Assembly: GCA_013397075.1 (NCBI GenBank)
Contig: VWZS01004363.1
Span: 1,381,209-1,445,208, forward strand
DNA: 64,000 nt
Reading direction: 5' to 3'
DNA from: Rhabdornis inornatus
Lineage: Eukaryota; Chordata; Aves; Passeriformes; Rhabdornithidae
Shown: one piece after another, positions 60,086 to 64,000 of the stretch
Numbering within the stretch: position 1 is the stretch's first letter
How the letters are laid out: every line of letters starts with the position of its first letter
Position numbers and translations under genes: made by a program
Notes under the pieces: generated by a model
Databases searched by the model: none
What the model saw: only the letters and a program-made list of their open reading frames with translations
What the model was told of the DNA's origin: nothing

Positions 60086-62975
60086 AGTGAAAGAGCAGAG
60101 GGCTAAATCTCAAACATTAGGAGTTTTTAGAAGACTAAAAAAAAAGTATTTAATGCTTGATTTAGAGAGGGTGTTCTACAAATACCAGGGATCATATGTT
60201 GTCTGACAAAAACACATAAAATCTCTCTTTAATTTCCTTTGAAGAAAATGTGTACTAATTTGGCTATGTTTGGAGCTTCTGGAAAAAAAACCCAGCTTGC
60301 GTGTGCTCGGGAGACTTGTTGTAGTCTGACAGTTATCTACAGCTTCTGCCTGAGCTGAGCACACGTCATCCCCTTCATTCCTCCTACAGGCATCTGCACT
60401 GTGCATATGCATCCCCATGCACTCCACAGGCCTCCTCTCCAAGCAGCAAAGGCAGCACCAGACCTTTCTTCTCGCTGTCCCTCCCCATCCTGGTGCAACA
60501 AAAGACTCCAAATATAAGGCAAGGGAGCAAGGAGTCAGCCATGGCAAGGACTGAAGCAGACTGGGACAATGCAGGGAGGGAACAGAAGCAGAAGTCGTGT
60601 AGCCCTGACTCTCAGCATCTCTAAGATCTGCAGAGGGATGCTGTGCTCTGAAACACTCCAGAAAAGAAACATTTGGGAGCACTGCTTTTGTATTATCACT
60701 TGGAATTCAAAGTAACCATTGAAAATTTGGGGGGTTTGCCAGAAATACGGTGGCCGGCACCTCCCTACTGCAATCTCCCTTCCAGGTCTCTTGTGGGCTC
60801 CTTTGCCTTCACTGCCTGCCTTACAAGAAGCAATCCAAGCACTGGGAGCCAGACTCCTGCCCTGCTTGGAGAGCTGAGGGAAGGAATCGGGGCTTGCAGG
60901 GGCTGTAGGAATTAGGGCTGCAGGATGCCAGGCGTGCCAATACAGCTTGGGACACCAGAGGCACCAGCCCTCACTTTCTGGGAGCCTTGGTCTGCTCTGA
61001 AAGTGATGAGCAATTGGTACTGCAGCTGGAGGCAGCCAGCACTGAGCTCTGGATTGTGCACCAAAGGCTGCGTCTTCTGCAAAATCATCTCCTGAGTGCC
61101 TGGCACCGAGTAAATGCGGATAAGTATTTCAGATTCATCACTTCTATTAAGTCCATGTGCCTCAGCAGTATAATAAAGATTAATTCAGTGGTGGATTTGA
61201 TGTAGTTAAATACTAAAGTCACAATTATCACCAAATAGTCTGTGACAAAATTAATAGCACTTTTTTTGCACAGGATTTGAACAGTGCATAGTACAGAGCT
61301 GTGACTATGAGGTGAATGAGGATAATAGAAACAAAATACGCAACGTCTGTTTTAGTATGAGATTAGTATGACTTTAGTGCCTGTCCACACAAGTGAGAAA
61401 TTTAACAGCTGGACTTGATGTTCTTAGAGGTCTTTTTCAATCTGAATGTCTTATGAATTTATGTTTACTCCTGAGTTTCCTAATTTGCAAGTGCTTGACT
61501 AAAACAGAGAAGCCCTTTGCTACAGGATGGCTATGTAGCTGCACTCTTCTTCTTTAGCAGAACAATAATTTTGATTATTATTCTTCCTTCACAAACAAGT
61601 CCATCAGGGGACTGAATTATCTCATCAGCCTTTCTTTCTTTATATGTTTATATAAGAAAGCCTGAAATTAAGTTCAAGGACACATCTTTTGAGCTTTGAG
61701 GATGTAAATAAATAACTTCTTAAAAAAGCTTAGATGCAGCTGTTTTTGGAACTTCTAACATGCACTCTGTCACTTGAGGAAGAACACACATGGTAGCACA
61801 TACAAAAACACACCAAAAAAGTTAATATTGGGCGTATGTCTGCTGCAAGACTTTTTGTTAGTAGAGTGGTATCTCTTTCTACCAGACTTGACTTTTGTCC
61901 TCCACTGTCTATATCACAGACTACCTTCTGAGGAAAATCTAAGGTTGCCACAGCAGATGGACTTTTCGTAGGAAGGCATGAGCAGCAATGAAAAGTTTTT
62001 CTGTAGTTGGGGCATTTAGGATATTGTCTGAACCACAAGGATTATTTGATGACTAACAAGACAGTCAATCTTGCATGGCAATCTTTCCCTCAGTTGGGAC
62101 ATTAGTGTAGCATGTTTCACTTTCAAACTCTCAGAAACATAGTATCTTTGAGATCTCTGTCCCTCTGTCGTGTTTGCTGGAACCTGACTAACAGGTCACA
62201 AGAAAAGCAGATGTTGAGAAGGCGTAAGCATCATTTCCATTGCAAATCTGACTAAAGATGGTAAGATAGGTCAATGAAATATTTCTACCATGAATGAGTA
62301 GTGTAGCAAGACCTCAGCTCAGCTGTCTTCTGCCTATAGCTAGGTTCAAGTTTTGGGAGCAGCTTTATGCTGGCAACACAAAGCTCAGTACAGAGAGCAA
62401 CTAGAGCATGCTTGTTAACTGTATATATAATTTCTCAGACAGGTTCTGGCCAGACTTAACTCTGTGCTGGCAGGATAAGGCTTCTAGAGCTAATTAGTTA
62501 TTCAAGATTATGCAGTTCACTAGCTTGTCTTCAATTTTAAGTGAAGGATAAATAGATAAAAGAGGATAAAAATATCCCTTTGAATTAATTGTGTCACGTT
62601 TTTTCACAAAACACATGTGGCTGTGCACTGACTGCCTATTGGTTTGTTTTATCCTCATGCCCTGTTGCATCATAAGGTGGTATATGCTCCTGTACCCACA
62701 CACCACTGTGATGGAGTAAATTAGACATGTTACTTGGAGTCATGGAACTTGCCACAGATTGCAAATATAATTCAAGACTGGTCCTCAAAACCCTCTTGTA
62801 AGTTCACTGACCTTCCTGGTGTTATTGTCCTAACCGCCTATGTTCTAATACCCTACTTGTCATTTCACACTTCACAGTGTCTAAGGTTTGGAGTTCTCTT
62901 TGAAATAATAGAACAAGGATCTTTGATAAGGCTATCATCCTGCATCCATCCACAAGGCTAGACTAGGAGTGTGGT
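60086..62975. other. Mostly unrecognised non-coding stretch
   Basis: Apart from the short CR1 end at 61400-61460, I see no repeat family, coding exon or RNA gene here. The 60.3-61.1 kb part is GC-richer and carries a 168-codon minus-strand frame that matches nothing known. Confidence 0.5.
61400..61460 (+). mobile_element. Short CR1 3'-end fragment
   Basis: CAGCTGGACTTGATGTTCTT followed by AGAGGTCTTTTTCAATCTGA is the last part of a CR1 element, truncated to about 60 bases. Confidence 0.7.
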
Positions 62976-64000
62976 TGCATTGAGTTTGTGTGGCCAGGTT
63001 TTGGTAACAGAGGGGCTACATGAATGGCTTCTGTGAGAAGAGGCTGGAAGTTTCCCCCATGTCCAACAAAGCCAATACCAGGCTGCTCCAAGTTGGACCC
63101 AGCACAGGCCAAGGCAAAGCCAAGCAGAGATCGTAGTAGTGTCTCTGTGATAATATATTTAAGGAGGGGGAAAAAAAAGGTATTGTGCAGAATAAATCGC
63201 ACTCAGAGAAGAGAGGAGTAAGAATGTATGAGAGGAGCAATTCTTCAGACACCAAGGTCAGTGAACAAGTGGGAGGAGGTGTTTCAGGTGCCAGAGCTGA
63301 GGTTCTCCTGCAGCCTGTGGTACAGCTTGTGGTGAGGCAGTTGTGGCTTTGCAGCCCATGGAGATCCACAGGATGCTGAGATCCACCTGCAGCCTGTGGG
63401 GAAGACACACACCAGAGCAAGTGTATGCCTGACAGGAGGCTGTGACCCTTTGGGAAGCTTGTGTTGGAGCTGGCTCCTGGCAGGGACCTGCAGACCCATG
63501 GAGAGAGTGTGTCCAGTGAGTGTCCCCCATGGTTTGTGGGGGATCCATGCTGAAGTAACCTGTTCCTGAAGGACTGCACTCTGTAGGAAGGGACCCACAC
63601 TGGAGCAGTTTGTGAAGAACTGTAGCCTGTGGGAAAGATTCAGGCTGGAGAAGTTAATGAAGAACTGTCTCCTGTGAGAAGAACCCCACCTTGGAACAGA
63701 GGAAGGACTCCTCTCTCTGAGCAGTGGGAGAAACATGTGATGAACTGACCACAACCCCATTCCCCTGCACCACTGGGAGGCAGGAGGTAGAGCTGGAAAG
63801 AAGAGAGGGGTGAGGGGAAGGTGTTCTAAGATTTGTTTTACTTCTCAGTATCCTGCTCTGATTTTGATTTGTAGTGAATTAATTTCCCCAAGCTGAGTGT
63901 GTTTTGCCTGTGATGATAATCAATGAGCAATCTCTTGCTGCCCTCAGCTCACGAGTCTTTTGTTATGCTCTCTCTCCCCTGTCCAATTTGAGGAAGGGAG
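62976..64000 (+). mobile_element. LTR of the same avian ERV family, opposite orientation, cut by window end
   Basis: It starts TGCATTGAGTTTGTGTGGCC at 62976. It continues with GGCTTCTGTGAGAAGAGGCTG, a TATA-like TAATATATTTAAGG (63151-63164) and the internal repeated units around GGAGCAGTTTGTGAAGAACTG. It then has a GAATTAATTTCCCC block and a U5-like part with CTTTTGTTATGCTCTCTCTC. It aligns along its length with the reverse complement of 55525-56515. The last few dozen bases fall outside the window, so I cannot tell whether it is a solo LTR or the 5' LTR of a longer element. Open frames on its minus strand are artefacts of the internal repeats. Confidence 0.83.

Noticed and set aside
63016..63760. 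Minus-strand open frames of 194 and 158 codons
   Set aside because: They lie wholly inside the second LTR, antisense to it. They resemble the LTR frames at 55.7-56.3 kb because the family is the same.
55525..64000. The two LTRs as the ends of one provirus
   Set aside because: They are in opposite orientation, and the sequence between them contains old CR1 copies and no recognised gag, pol or env.

Overview
The window is vertebrate nuclear DNA, almost certainly from a bird. It is AT-rich with one short CpG island. It carries many fragments of CR1 LINEs with the avian-type 3' end, older CR1 copies of the kind also found in turtles and crocodilians, and two long avian-type ERV LTRs. There are no bacterial-style genes, and nearly all longer open frames are chance.

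The main content is the 5' part of one gene on the minus strand: AHRR, the aryl hydrocarbon receptor repressor. Five coding exons were found by translating the minus strand and checking splice sites and codon phase. They are: the start-codon exon (53578-53649, ATG at 53639-53637), the bHLH exon (46691-46872), a linker exon (17106-17206), and two PAS-A exons (1719-1808 and 292-421). The phases join without error and give the first 188 residues plus one base of the next codon. The rest of the gene lies beyond position 1. The start exon is preceded by a good splice acceptor, so the true 5' end (an untranslated exon and promoter) lies further right, in 53650-64000 or beyond.

The introns are 1.3 kb (422-1718), 15.3 kb (1809-17105), 29.5 kb (17207-46690) and 6.7 kb (46873-53577). 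They hold CR1 fragments in both orientations, an (ATCT)17 microsatellite, a degraded retroviral RNase H-like remnant near 8.8-9.1 kb, and low-complexity tracts. The most notable non-coding feature is an intragenic CpG island at about 22.3-22.66 kb in intron 2. It contains two full-consensus xenobiotic response elements 61 bases apart on opposite strands. AHRR is a classic AHR target, so this island is a strong candidate for an AHR-responsive enhancer or alternative promoter giving negative feedback.

The region to the right of the start exon (53.65-64 kb) holds no recognised coding exon. It contains a solo LTR in the sense orientation of AHRR (55525-56515), two old CR1 copies in a row (58.3-60.1 kb), and a second LTR of the same family in the opposite orientation that runs off the window end (62976-64000).
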